A stretch of DNA of 64,000 nt from Lithospermum erythrorhizon. Taxonomy: Eukaryota; Streptophyta; Magnoliopsida; Boraginales; Boraginaceae. The stretch is taken from positions 124,001-188,000 of the forward strand of contig JADFUC010001873.1 in NCBI GenBank assembly GCA_019722365.1, in the 5' to 3' direction. This document shows positions 48,954-60,300 of this stretch, one piece after another. Under the pieces are notes generated by a model, which searched no databases, was not told where the DNA came from, and saw nothing but the letters and a program-made list of their open reading frames with translations. The stretch's first letter is position 1; the number at the start of each line of letters is the position of its first letter. The position numbers were made by a program, and so were the translations under genes.

Positions 48954-51085
48954 AAAACTACATGAGAATTTATGGTTGTATCCGATAATTCGAATGTTGG
49001 GCATGTCAGCTGTGGATAGACACTGCAAATTAGGGATTTCGGTGATGTTAAAGGACATCCCGCCAGGAATGGCTGCATCATCGATTGAACCCTTCATTGT
49101 AGTAGATACTCCTTGGTTCAATACTATCTACTAAGTGGAAAAATTTGTCAAGATATAAAACAAAACTTCCTTCAAGAACCGAATTATTTTGAACATCTAG
49201 GCTTTACTTTGTCGATATCCAAGTCGAAAGCATGTTGTAGAGATAGATGTAATTACATTAACCGACATGAATACTAAGTCTAAGGAGACTTGGGGATGTT
49301 ACCATGAAAGAGTGTCATTTAGCTTTTAAGTGAGGATGCAATCGATGGAGATTTTCCCTTTTGATCCGGTGGATAGAATGAATGCCTCAGGACCAAAAAC
49401 GGAGGGAAAGCTTCTAAAGCTTGACCCAATCAATTCCAACAATAAAGTCATTTCTGTGAGCTCAAGTAATTTGCAATTTTACTATTTTTCTTATACTCTA
49501 ATTTCAAATATTATTTCATATTATAATCACTCTTGTGTCTTTTGGTTCATATAATTCAGAGTAAGAACTCGATGAAATCTCTTTATTATTAGAATTTCTT
49601 TTTAAATTAATGGCTATCTAGTCCATTTTTTGTCGACATTGCAAAAATATCAACATTCTACATTGACCAAAATGAGCCCCAATCTCTTCCTTCATGTCAA
49701 GTATCTACTACCATTAGGCTATTTCATATCATATATAGTCGACCTACAATCGACACTGAAATAATTTACACAAGTGACAATAACCAAGAGAATCTTGAGT
49801 TTCTCTTCTGTTCATGTCAAAAATTATTTTTTCATTTATCTTATCTCTGAGGTCCATCATATACTGTTCCGTCTTTATATCTTATCAGAGAAACAAGGTG
49901 ATTTCAAATATGATTTAATATTTGTTATTGTGAGTACTGTTTGGATTTTTTGGATTCACATGAGGCTTACATCTTTCACAGAGAATTCTTTCCGCATCTC
50001 TGATGTTAAACTACGGTTTCGCTTTAAGTTTATTATTATATATAAGCTTTTATTAAGCTCCCATGTTGGAGTTGCCCGCCAACCATGTAGCTTCTTTGTA
50101 ATATGTATAAACTATTATTATATGCAATTAATTATGAAAAAGATAGAGACATGTATGCTATATGTCGAACTAACCAGATGCATACATATCATATGTCCCT
50201 TACGAGTTCAGACTATTGTCAAAATAATTAACACAAAAACAAGATATTCTTGAAAAATTCATTAATACAATAGTAATAGACACAATACTCCATGCACGAG
50301 GGATTCTAGAGAAAGAAAAATATATTGGACACCTAGATATAAGATGTGTGTTTTAGTGGCATTCACTCTAGGATTCTACGCAAACCAACATACTCCTGAT
50401 ATGTCGTAATGCCACGTGAAGCATACTTGCTATATGTCGTTAGTTGTATTTTGGCATTTTAAACATATTCCACCCGCGATGATTTTACAAAATATATTTT
50501 TAACCTAATTGTTTTTTTCAAAATTTCTCAAAAATAGTCCAAAAAAAAAACATACACCCATAAATAATTGAAAAATCCATATAATAGAATATCAATACTA
50601 ACTTAATAACAAAAATATATTGTAATGGAACATAAATATGATTCAATTGATGTTTAATGCTTTTAAAATACTATTACAAATTTAAAGTAGTTTTTCAATT
50701 TATCAAAATTAGTATCCGAATCTTGAATATATTGTTGATTTGTTGTATTCATTACCTAAATGTTCCTCAATTTTTATTGTTTAGAGAAACAAAGATGAAG
50801 AATCACATAAGAGTTAGGATTTATTGAAGTTGAAAAAAAATCACATAAGAATTATGATTGTGTATAGAGAATGTATTAAAGGGAGTCTTTAAGAGAGAGA
50901 ATATAATTGTAATAATGAATCAAAATACTCTTCATTATAACTATTTATATAAAAGGGTATTATAGTATATTTACCCAATTTTTTGGTGTATGAGAATTTT
51001 TTTTGGGTGCGGAAAGTACTTCCCAATCTTTATATAACTAAATTTATCAACTGACTAGTGAGAATTGAGATCGACTCAACCACTT
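48954..51085. other. Spacer right of the IBB ORF
   Basis: No clear gene. A short open stretch at 49330-49450 (IFPFDPVDRM) faintly recalls the PFNPVDKRT motif of plasma-membrane H+-ATPases, but nothing around it fits, so it was not called. The 159-codon frame at 49774-50253 begins at GTG and has no family features. Confidence 0.3.
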
Positions 51086-51088
51086 TAA

Positions 51089-51594
51089 GACCATCTCCAA
51101 TAGGAGATATTTGGGGAGATAATTGGGTACAATAGGGGATAATTGGGGGTTAAAATTTATTCACAATTTTTGGGAATTATTCAATACTTCTCAATTTTTT
51201 GGGGATTATTCTTACACTTATCCATCTATTGCATGACATGTGGAGTGGTGATGTTATGATGAAAATTTTATGTTCTATTCTTTTTTATTTGGAGTTTTTG
51301 GATAGTAATTTAACGAATTTTTAATAAATAAAATTCACAAATATTTTTTATTTTTCAAGCTCTATAATTATAGATTACATTTGGTTAATTTGGATAATAA
51401 TTTTTTATCACGTTTTTCAAGATTATATGTTGAAGTATGCATTAATAGTATGGATGAAAGAGAAAATATAATAACTTTTTCAAATATCTTCTATTGTAGA
51501 GTGTTAAAGATTATGGGAATATTTGATGATATGGAGGAGGAATAATGTGATGTGAAATATTAAGGAGATGGATTATCTTCTATTGAAGATGGTC
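51089..51594. mobile_element. PIF/Harbinger (Tourist-like) MITE with TAA target duplication
   Basis: Terminal inverted repeats GACCATCTCCAATAGGAGATA (left) and, as the reverse complement of the right end, GACCATCTTCAATAGAAGATA match at 18 or more of 21 positions. The element is flanked by TAA at 51086-51088 and 51595-51597, the 3-bp duplication typical of PIF/Harbinger. 506 bp, no coding capacity. A decayed relative lies near 1130-1325. Confidence 0.85.
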
Positions 51595-51662
51595 TAATAA
51601 AAAGGAAGATTAGAAACATCAAACACCAAAATCATATCACCAAATTTCTGCTCCTAGGAATT

Positions 51663-52146
51663 TAGGGCTGTTGGTGAACCATTTTAAACACAAATCACTC
51701 GTTAATCAGTTCATTAAAATCGGCTCGCTAACTCGCTCGGTTCGTTTAACGAACCGGTTACGATTCGGTAAAATGACTCGTAAATCATTTGAAATCGTTC
51801 GTTAATCGCTTGTTAAAACCGATTAATAATATCCTTTTACTAAATACCTACCAAACATATCCTAAGTTCCTACGAATTAAATACGAGTCAAACAGAATTT
51901 AATAATGAATTTTATTTAATACTTTATTTAACTTGCTACAATTTTAATTTCATTTAAAAGCTTAACCGGTTTACGAATCATTTGATCGATCCATTAACGA
52001 GCCGGTTATGAGCGATCCTTTTCAAACCAATACGTATTCACTAATTCGCTCGATTTCGACTAACAGATTTACTAATGAATCGGTTTGATTAAATAATCTA
52101 ACTGATTGGTCCAACCGGCTCGATTCGATCATCATTAATAGCCCTA
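51663..52146. mobile_element. Candidate hAT-type MITE
   Basis: Ends TAGGGCTGTTGGTGAACC (left) and CATCATTAATAGCCCTA (right) are inverted over TAGGGCT. Inside are many ACTCGTTAATC / GGCTCGCTAAC / CGGTTCGTTTAACGAACCGG words, several palindromic. No matching 8-bp flanks were seen. Confidence 0.5.
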
Positions 52147-54238
52147 GGGATGTCCACCGCTTATCTACCACCTCCTAAAATAGCCATACTACCCCTTAAT
52201 TCATCCAAGAACAAATGTGTGTTACCCTGACACCTCTCTCCTCGCCACATCAAATTAAAGACCAAATAACATCCACTTTTACCAACAATTAATAACATTG
52301 TCATTCAGAGTTGTCAAATTAATTTCTTCCATATCATTTTATCTTCATTTCACAAAATTTTTTTGAATTTCAAAATCAATATTTTAATACACCACAAAAT
52401 TGTGTAAAAAATCAAATTTTTTTGCATCCAAACGATATAACCTGGGCTTCTATTTATAGATCTCAAAAAAAATAAAAAAATAATGGTATATATATATTTT
52501 TGCTTAAATTATTGTACAAAAAATAATTTAAATAAGTTATGAAAAAAGAAGAACTAACTGCCAGCTAAGTGGCGAAGCTGTTGGTGTTGTTACTTTTTTT
52601 TTGTTTTATTATATTTCCACCACGCCCCACATTTTTGGTGCCAAAAAAATTGATGCCGGATCAATTTTTGATCTTGGCCCATATGATACTCTAAATTCGA
52701 ACACGCAATTAATCCCCTACTATATGAAATGATCCTTAAATTTACATCCCATTTGATCCTCTCGGCCGCTGATAGCTAAGAATGGAGGTGGTAATTAGTT
52801 CAACCAGTACATATGCAAAACTATCCCAATGACCATTTGTTAGTCTTTTAGAGCGGATATCATTTAAGCTTCTATCTCATACTGTTTCGCGAAGGATGAT
52901 GTATCTTAACAACTACTTCACTGCCATCTTTCACATTCGTGCAGGGTCTCCATGCAATAATCTTGGTGACAACTGACAATGTATGTGAATCTCCAATGCA
53001 GCATCACATTTTCAATTCTACATAACTCGAAAGTCATAGTAGGGGCCATATTGTACAGGGATGTATTACTATTATTAGGAGTAGAGTTAGTAGTTGGAGA
53101 GTACCTAAGAACAAGAGAATTGAAAAATTTGTGTTGAGGGAACTTGTCCTAGGTATACTTAGTATGAAGTTGTTTGTTCGAATTAGTGTCATGGTGGATC
53201 GGATCGATCAAGGAACCGGTCCGAAAAGTCCATCCAAAATGGACCGATCCTACCGATATTACTAGATCCAGATCCAAACCGATCCGACTGTGACTTTAAA
53301 CCGGATCCCGATCCTAGAATTTTGGCCATATATAAAAAAATTCAAAACTATTTTTCATTTTGAACCGGATATCGGATATTCGGATACTATCCCATCCGGA
53401 TGGACCGGAACCGACTGCCACCGGATCCGGATCCGGTCCAACTTTGACCCGAAATCAAGTTTCACCGTTCGATGGACTGAATCTGTAACCGGTCCGATCG
53501 GACCGTAAGAGCACTAGTTCGATATGCCCTTATGATTGTGTAAAGAATTTTTTCATGAAATATATTCCTTCCTTTCTAAAAAAAAAAAAAAGTAGTAGTA
53601 GTAGTCATAGTAGGGGAGTTCAGGACAAGTTAGTGTAGTGTTGTTTCATATACTACTTTCAAGTTTCTTCTGCATACACTTATGCACATCATTTAAATTT
53701 GATAACGTGACATGTTAACATATGCATCTGCCACTTATTAAAATCATTGTTACAGATAATTCCTGTCCAATACCATCTGAGCTATGTTCCAGTAATTGGC
53801 TTTCTTGTAGGTGTTTTATGTTATTGCTTATGGTACTTGAGCACTATACTTAAACTCGATATTTGTGTACTTAATTTTGCATTGTACCCTCCACATTTGT
53901 ATACCAATTTTTGTTTTGTACACTTGCCTAAATACCTTTTGTTATTATGGTATGAAGGAAAACCTGATCACATTACTGTTGTTACTTCTTACATATATGG
54001 CTGAGTCCAATTTCAGGCAAGGTATTCTCTAGAGAGTACCTATTAGATTGAACACTAATTTTGTTTAGATATTTCAGAGACAATTTGAGGTCATTTGTTG
54101 GATATTAAACAAAACCAGCAAACTTTCATTACAGATATTAACAAGAAATTTATTACAGAGATCATGGAAATCAAAACTTTGAAAACAAAGCCACAAAAGC
54201 AAGAAAACCATCATTTCACTCGTTCTGCAAAAGATAGA
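52147..54238. other. Spacer with a GGATCCGG-rich element
   Basis: About 53194-53510 is a compact inverted-repeat block rich in GGTCCGATCGG/CCGGATCC words (GGATCGGATCGATC at the left, CCGGTCCGATCGGACC at the right), probably another hAT-type MITE. 53578-53605 is poly-A followed by AGT repeats. 54080-54238 should hold the cupin 3' untranslated region. No gene. Confidence 0.4.
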
Positions 54239-57200
54239 TCAGATAGTTAAGCGCCTCTGTCTTCTTTCGTCGTCCCACTTGCCACTCCACCCTTCTTCAC
54301 GCTCTCCGCGACTACCTCTACCTCCCTGGTGCTCCCATTGCCTTCTTCTCTGTTCTCCTCTGCCGCCTCTACCCTCTTGGGGTTCCCATTGCCTTCTTTC
54401 CCTTTCGCGTTCCTCCTCGGCTGCTCTCCTGGTGTCCTCGGAAGATCTCCCCCCTTCTTTACGCTCTCCTCTGCTGCCTCTACCTTCTTGTGGTTCCCAT
54501 TGCCTTCTTTCCGGCTCTCTCCTGTCGCCCCTACCCTCTTGGGGTTCCCATTGCCTTCTTCCCGGCCTTCCTCTGTCGCCTTTTCCCTCTTGGGGTTCCC
54601 ATTGCCTTCTTTCACGTTCTCGTTCCTCCTCTGCTGCTCTCCTGGCTTCCTCCTGTGCTCGTCTGTCCCTTTCTTCCGCTGCTCGTTTGGCTTCCTCTTC
54701 CGCTCTCCTTGCCCGTTCCTGTCTCCTTTCTTCTTCATCCTCTCTTGATCGTCCCCCCTCCCCTCTATGAGCCTCTTCTTCTTCCCTGCTCTCTTCTTCC
54801 TCTCGCTTCCTCCAGACTTCCTCCCTCTCTCTTGTTTCTCCTCTCCTCTCCTTGCTTTCTCCTTCCCTCTCCCTCGCCTCCTTCCTCCTTTCGCCTCCCT
54901 CCTCCTCTCTTTGTTTCCTTTCCTCTTCCTCTCTCCTTGCTTTCTCCTCCTCTTCCCTCTCCCTCGCCTCCTCTTCCTCCTTTCTCGCCTCCTCTTCCTC
55001 CTCTCGTCTTCTCTCTTCTTCCTCCTCCCTCGCCTCCTCCTCTTCTCTTTGTTTCCTTTCCTCTTCCTCTCTCCGTGCTTTCTCCTCCTCTTCCTCTTGT
55101 CTTCTCTCTTCTTCCTCCTTCCTTGCCGCCGCCTCTTCTTTCTTCCTCCTTTCATCCATTTCCCTCTCTATCTCCTCCTCCATGATTCTCAATTCCTCCC
55201 CGGCACAAGAGACACATTCCAAGATAACTAAATCTTCTTGAGCTCCAAAAAGCTGAGTAATCGTTGTGTTTGTAACGTTAAAGGATGCAGCAACAACATC
55301 AACATTCAATGCCCTGAAAACAGAAGCTTTCCCTGCTAGAAACTGAGGATTATTATACATCGCTGATGTGCTAAACCCCACGAAAACAAACGAACCATTG
55401 TTGAATGCAATCTGTGTCATTGGATGAAACCTTGGTACAACAAAAACATCCCCTTCATGCACATGAAACCTCCTATTTCTACATTCTGCTAGATTGGCAT
55501 TCGTTTTCGGACAAACCACCCTAACCATCCCTTGCCCTTCCAATACTATTGCTATCTCAGTAGCCATACGATTCCAGTGGGGCCCCATCATTGATCCCTA
55601 AAACCCAACAAGGAAGAAAATACCCAAGAATTAGTCAAATATATTTGTTTCAAGAAAATTTGATATGTACTCAGTTATGAAGAAGCTATGACCTTGGTTA
55701 AGTTAACCATAAAAATACCAATATCAGAACCCTTAAGAGCATCCAAATTATCTCTTGTAACAGTCAAACTCCATCCATTACAGTTCTCAAAATCTTTGTC
55801 TTCCTCCATTATGTTATACATTTTCTCATCCTCATCTTTCTTATCCTTATCTTTCTTATCTTTCTTCTTATTTACCTCAGACAATATCAAACCTTTATTT
55901 CCAACAAGTTGTTTCACATACTTCATTTCTTTGTCCCACATTGTTACCCTATGTTCCATTTCATGTTGTCCATGTATGATTGGTGGCTGCTTTGCTCCAC
56001 TTAATATATCTTCAATGACATCTTCAGGGACCTGAAATGCAGCCTGGAGGACATCCTTATCGAACCCGAGCACTAAATCGCTTAGGCTCGTGTATGGACC
56101 CGTTGCTGGTTCACGTAAATCGTTGATTGAGGTGGCGAAAATGGCGTATATTCGGAGCTTTTGCCTCTCTGATTCCAAGCTACTTTGTGCAAAGAAAACT
56201 GTTCCAGCAGGGAGTCTATATACATCTCCTTTCCTAACTTCTGCGTGCCTCATGTCGTCGTCTTCGTTCCATCCTAGCCTCCCTGCCCCTGTTCCCAAAC
56301 AAGGACTATTATCAAACCAAATACTGTATAACATTAATAATACTACTCTCCGTCCCAAAAAAATTGTCAAATTTTGAATTTTGATATTCAATAGTACTAC
56401 CTTCATTTCAAGTTTCACATTTTGATATTCGATAGTTTTACTACATCTTCATTTCAATTAAACTGCGAGTTTAACTTAGCAATAACAAGTACACAACTAC
56501 ACCTTAACATACATAATCTTATTTACATATTTTGTTCTTAATGTCCTACATACACGATCATAGCACGAAACATAACTATGCGGTACGCATTGTCTAAGTT
56601 TATTAGTATTTTAATATAAATACAAAATTGAATGAATAAGTTATATCTTCAAAAAATAAATTAACCTTTTATTATTAAATAAAGCACTCCTAGATATATA
56701 AATTGAAAGGAATTGAAATGAAGGGAGTGTTAACATATTTACTATATTTTGTTTAACTATTAATGGAGTAATAATTTTGATTAAAAAAGAAATTACGTGT
56801 GTCAATTAAGACAACAAAATTTGTTTCTTTTTTTTTTAATCATTATTACAAACCGAACTTGACAATCCAAGAAAATAATTTTTGGACTCAATCTTTTGGG
56901 ACGGAAGGAGTTGTTCTTCATTTTTATTGGTCACATATACTTATGAAATTGTATCATGCAATTATTCATACCATCTCCATATTATAATAAGGTCCAAGTT
57001 AAATTTGCAGGTTCAAGTGAAAGTTACCTGTATGGACATAGAAGACCATGTCAGCATGAAGAAGAACAGGGAGGAAAAGTGAGTTTGGCTCCAAGGTGAT
57101 GAAATGAAGAAGATATGACCCATTAACTCTATCACTAACTCTAGCAGCTGTAACTTGTCCATTTTCATTAGCAAAAATGGTTCTCCTCTCTTTCCTCTTC

Positions 57201-57316
57201 ACAAATGGCCTTGCCAAATCCCAAACACCCCTCCCCTTTTCCTCCTCCCTCAAACCACTAATTTCTATAACATTAATGCACAACCACAAAACAAGAAAAC
57301 ATCTAAATTTCGACAT
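54239..57316 (-). CDS. Vicilin-like cupin with long Glu/Arg-rich tail, three exons, 747 aa
   Basis: Seed-storage-type bicupin of the secretory pathway, like Arabidopsis At2g18540/At4g36700 (from memory). Exons 57316-57028, 56288-55693, 55597-54239; total 2,244 nt, frames agree. The ATG at 57316 opens a signal peptide (MSKFRCFLVLWLCINVIEIS). Cupin 1 spans about 35-190 (VLLHADMVFYVHTG, KGDVYRLPAGTVFF), with a Lys/Asp-rich insert near 255. Cupin 2 (about 298-420) has GPHWNRMATEIAIVLEGQG and GDVFVVPRFHPMTQIAF; the usual HxH reads HWN, so metal binding may be weakened. From about residue 430 to the end the protein is almost only Glu, Arg, Lys, Gln and Gly, with EEEERKQREEEE-like runs and five RRQWEPQEG-type repeats (the last RRQWEHQGG). 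Promoter motifs (RY, ABRE) agree with seed expression. The tail could act as a nitrogen-rich reserve; that is inference. Confidence 0.93.
54300..55190 (-). repeat. Purine-rich low-complexity coding tract of the cupin tail
   Basis: On the coding strand nearly every base is A or G (GAG, GAA, AGG, CGG codons), giving about 0.9 kb of polypurine/polypyrimidine DNA. Other frames on both strands stay open for 130-300 codons here only because purine codons rarely form stops; they are shadows. Contains the five RRQWEPQEG-coding repeats at its downstream end. Confidence 0.85.
56339..56912. mobile_element. Stowaway-like element in cupin intron 1
   Basis: Left end TACTACTCTCCGTCCCAAAAA and right end CAATCTTTTGGGACGGAAGG form inverted repeats. 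A second end-like sequence, TACTACCTTCATTTCAAG (56395), suggests two overlapping or nested copies. It fills most of the 739-bp intron and leaves both splice sites intact. Confidence 0.6.
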
Positions 57317-57432
57317 TTTCACATATTACACAATGTGAAGAGATAGGGAACGAAGAAATTTGTAAGAGATGTGATGAAGGGTAAGCTTGTTTTTATTGGA
57401 GGGAGATTAGAGAAAGTTAAAATAGATAATTG

Positions 57433-57449
57433 TACGTGGCTTTTGCATG
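57433..57449 (-). promoter_or_regulatory. ABRE (ACGTGGC) next to RY motif (CATGCA)
   Basis: About 120-130 bp upstream of the cupin ATG: TACGTGGC (57433-57440) contains the ABRE core bound by ABI5-type bZIPs, and TGCATG (57444-57449), palindromic with CATGCA, is the RY element bound by ABI3/FUS3/LEC2. This pairing is classic for seed storage genes. Binding is inferred from sequence. Confidence 0.65.
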
Positions 57450-57509
57450 GACAGGTGGATATTATGTGTGACAAGTGTCAGTTTCTTGAGCTTTTTCGTA
57501 TAGATTTGT

Positions 57510-57573
57510 TCATGCAATAGTATTGATCCTTATAGTCTCACTCTCATGCAATAGTATTGATCCGTATAGTCTA
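57510..57573 (-). promoter_or_regulatory. 34-bp tandem repeat, each copy with an RY motif
   Basis: TCATGCAATAGTATTGATCC occurs at 57510 and again at 57544, each followed by (T/G)TATAGTCT. Each copy has CATGCA (57511-57516, 57545-57550). With the proximal one this gives three RY motifs within about 235 bp of the cupin start, two of them produced by local duplication. Confidence 0.7.
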
Positions 57574-58880
57574 TAGACGTGTAGTGCTACTAGTGTATTA
57601 ACTTCAAGATTTTCTTGTGTTGTTCAACTCATCTTCACTGGTCAGAAAGGAAAGATGGCAGATTATTAATTTGATTCATCATGGATGAGGCAGGCTGATG
57701 AGTTGAATTTCAGAATTTAGAGAGCCATAGTCCCAGAGATGCGTGAAATGAACCACTGGGTTAGGCTATAATAATTCAGATATGGGCATTTGTTTGTACT
57801 TTGTAGGCATATAGTGATATAGAAATTAGCCTTGATTAATTTGGTTGTCCAGTTTGAAAAAGGTGATCCAGATATATAGATCGAGTTGACAAAAAGAAGT
57901 TTGTGTACACTAGAGCTCGCTTGGCTGCTAACAATTATCTCCAACCAACGGGTATTCAACATGGGCTAGGTTTTTCTATCGGTTTTGGGTATTGGATTGC
58001 CGGATTACGCATTTCCATTTCTAAACCCACTCAGTGCTGAGGGAAAATCCTATTGGCATGGACTACATGTGTTGGATTACCCGATTACAGGTTTCCATTT
58101 CTAAAGTTGTTCGATTTGAAAGTGCTAATTGTCAACTCCTTCTAGAAAATACATTTGTAAGTAAGTTATTTTTTGGAATCATACTACAATATTCGTGCCA
58201 CTTTCGACGACTAATTTACAATAATGTTATTATCTCAGACTAAACTGTAACTTTATTTCACTATACGAGATCAAATTATCAATTAACTCTCTTTTAATTT
58301 TTTTTTATAGTCTATAATCAGGTCGTGTCAACATTCTAAATACGACAATTAGTGGATATGTGAGGCGATCTTATGCAATTGTTTAAATGATTAAAAATAA
58401 ATGAGTGTTCATAATATGTAGTAAATTAATTAAAAATAGTGCAAAACCTTGCTTTTACCAAGAGTTGTATACCTATGTAATTCTAATGAACATTCAAACC
58501 ATATTTCTCAGTGGGTGTTCCTGAAAATGTCAGGAATACCCCTTAAATCCGTCCCTGTTTTTAGGGTCCAAATTTATTAAAGTGTTAATTATTATCATGA
58601 TCATATTATTTATTGATATCATATCTATTTTAACTCAATTTTATTCTTATGAATTTTTTAGTTCCTGTTACATATGCGAAAGAATATAGGTAGGGGTAGT
58701 TTTACTTCGTTTCAAGAAAAGGTCCTTCAAAGTTGAATCCATCGGGTATTTTGAAAAGCAACGTCAACATGTCCTAAGGGAACAATCGATCGATCGATCG
58801 CCTCACTTATCATGTTAGACAAATGGACCACCACTGCTGCTCAGTGTGGAATATATCAAGGTCCATTGAAGAGTGGACAC

Positions 58881-59076
58881 TCCTCTTCAATCTTAAAAAA
58901 AATAAGTCAAATTCTAATGTATATATATTACTCAGTAATAATTTCCCCTGAATATATTTGTTGTAATATGAATTATTTCTCCTCTTCAATCTTAAAAAAA
59001 ATAAGTCAAATTCTAATGTATATATATTACTCAGTAATAATTTCCCCTGAATATATTTGTTGTAATATGAATTATT
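58881..59076. repeat. Perfect 99-bp tandem duplication
   Basis: TCCTCTTCAATCTTAAAAAA starts at 58881 and again at 58980, and the following bases are identical until AATTATT (59076). Two copies, period 99 bp, no mismatch seen over 97 bp, so the duplication is recent. The period is a multiple of three, which keeps a short open frame intact, but there is no sign that it is coding. Confidence 0.9.
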
Positions 59077-60102
59077 CTACATATGTAGTTCACCCTTCTT
59101 CATACAATTTTTTTGCTCCACTATTGATGGTGTCTTCGGGTTTGGATGTATTAGGTGTTTGAGAAAAAGCTAATCACACTCCTTTGGCCTCACCAAACGC
59201 GGCTGTTTTGTAATTAGCCCTGCTACCTACCCATATCATACAAATTTAGTCTCCGGAGCATAGTGTGCTCACGATGTTGTAATTGATAAAAAAATGGACA
59301 CACAACTATTAACATTTTGTGTTTAGAAGGAAACTGTCGTCCTTTTAGGGATCAAATTGCAACATCTTGTATAATAAATGATAATTAAATGTGCAATGCT
59401 ACCACTAATTATGTTCAAATTACAATTCGATCACATTTACTCTGCTTTAAGAATATTAATTTAAGTTTAGAGCTTAAATACGATATCGAGGTATCTTAGC
59501 GATTTTATACTTATAATGCATTCAATGAGAACAAACTTTCGAATTTCCTCTATTTTTCAAAAAGATTATCTAATGTTAAGTTTTGATAATTAACTTTTTA
59601 AATTTCAAATTCCAATATGTTTATATGTGTTGTAGAATATTTGGTGAAAAGGTTTATCAAAAGATAAATTTTTTTAAGTATAGTTATATGTGTAATTAAA
59701 ACTATAAAATTTATTAATTTTAATAATTAGAAAACAAACTGACGCTCTTTTTTAACATATGAAACTTGAACTAGGTGCATTTTGAATACAAATTAACGTT
59801 GGTATCCACTGTCATACTTAATGCATGGTTAATATATATATGGAGTATATACAATCATTAATCACCTAAGTTGGACTCTGAGCTGGGTATGATAATGTTA
59901 CCATATAGTCATATATATAGAGGAAGATACTCAAATGGAGCGAATTATCGAAATCTGGCCTTCGAAAAGTCGACATGAAACAGACTTTCAATAAGAATAC
60001 TCCATGCTAGCCGGTTTCGAAGTTTCTCAAAACAGATTTCTTTTGCTCTCAAGATAACGATTCCCTTTATTCTCGACGGCCAAACACAATTAAGCAGGCT
60101 AG

Positions 60103-60300
60103 TCAAATTTAAATTTTGAGATCTCCCATTAGGGTCATTTTTGTAGAAACGATATTTTACCTCCCCCTATTCCCGCTGCACTACCAACACTTCACCATTT
60201 CACAATTTTTCTTCCAAAATCTAAAATTCTATATATTTACACACAAAGCAAGACATTTCTACAAAAATGGCCGTAACAAGTCTCAAAATTCAAATTTGAC
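60103..60300. mobile_element. Fold-back (MITE-like) element
   Basis: GTCAAATTTAAATTTTGAGA...CATTTTTGTAGAAAC (60103-60152) is repeated in inverted orientation as TTTCTACAAAAATGGCC...TCTCAAAATTCAAATTTGAC (60252-60300). Arms of about 48 bp with roughly 80% identity flank a 100-bp loop. No target duplication identified. Confidence 0.6.

Noticed and set aside
49330..49450. FPFDPVDRM resembling the PFNPVDKRT motif of H+-ATPases
   Set aside because: Only a handful of residues match and the flanks do not; too weak to call a fragment.
49774..50253. 159-codon plus-strand ORF
   Set aside because: Starts at GTG, composition is that of AT-rich filler (Ile/Phe/Tyr-rich), no family features.
54247..55241. 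Several long ORFs on both strands over the cupin tail
   Set aside because: Shadows of purine-rich coding DNA; only the frame joined to both cupin domains has family support.
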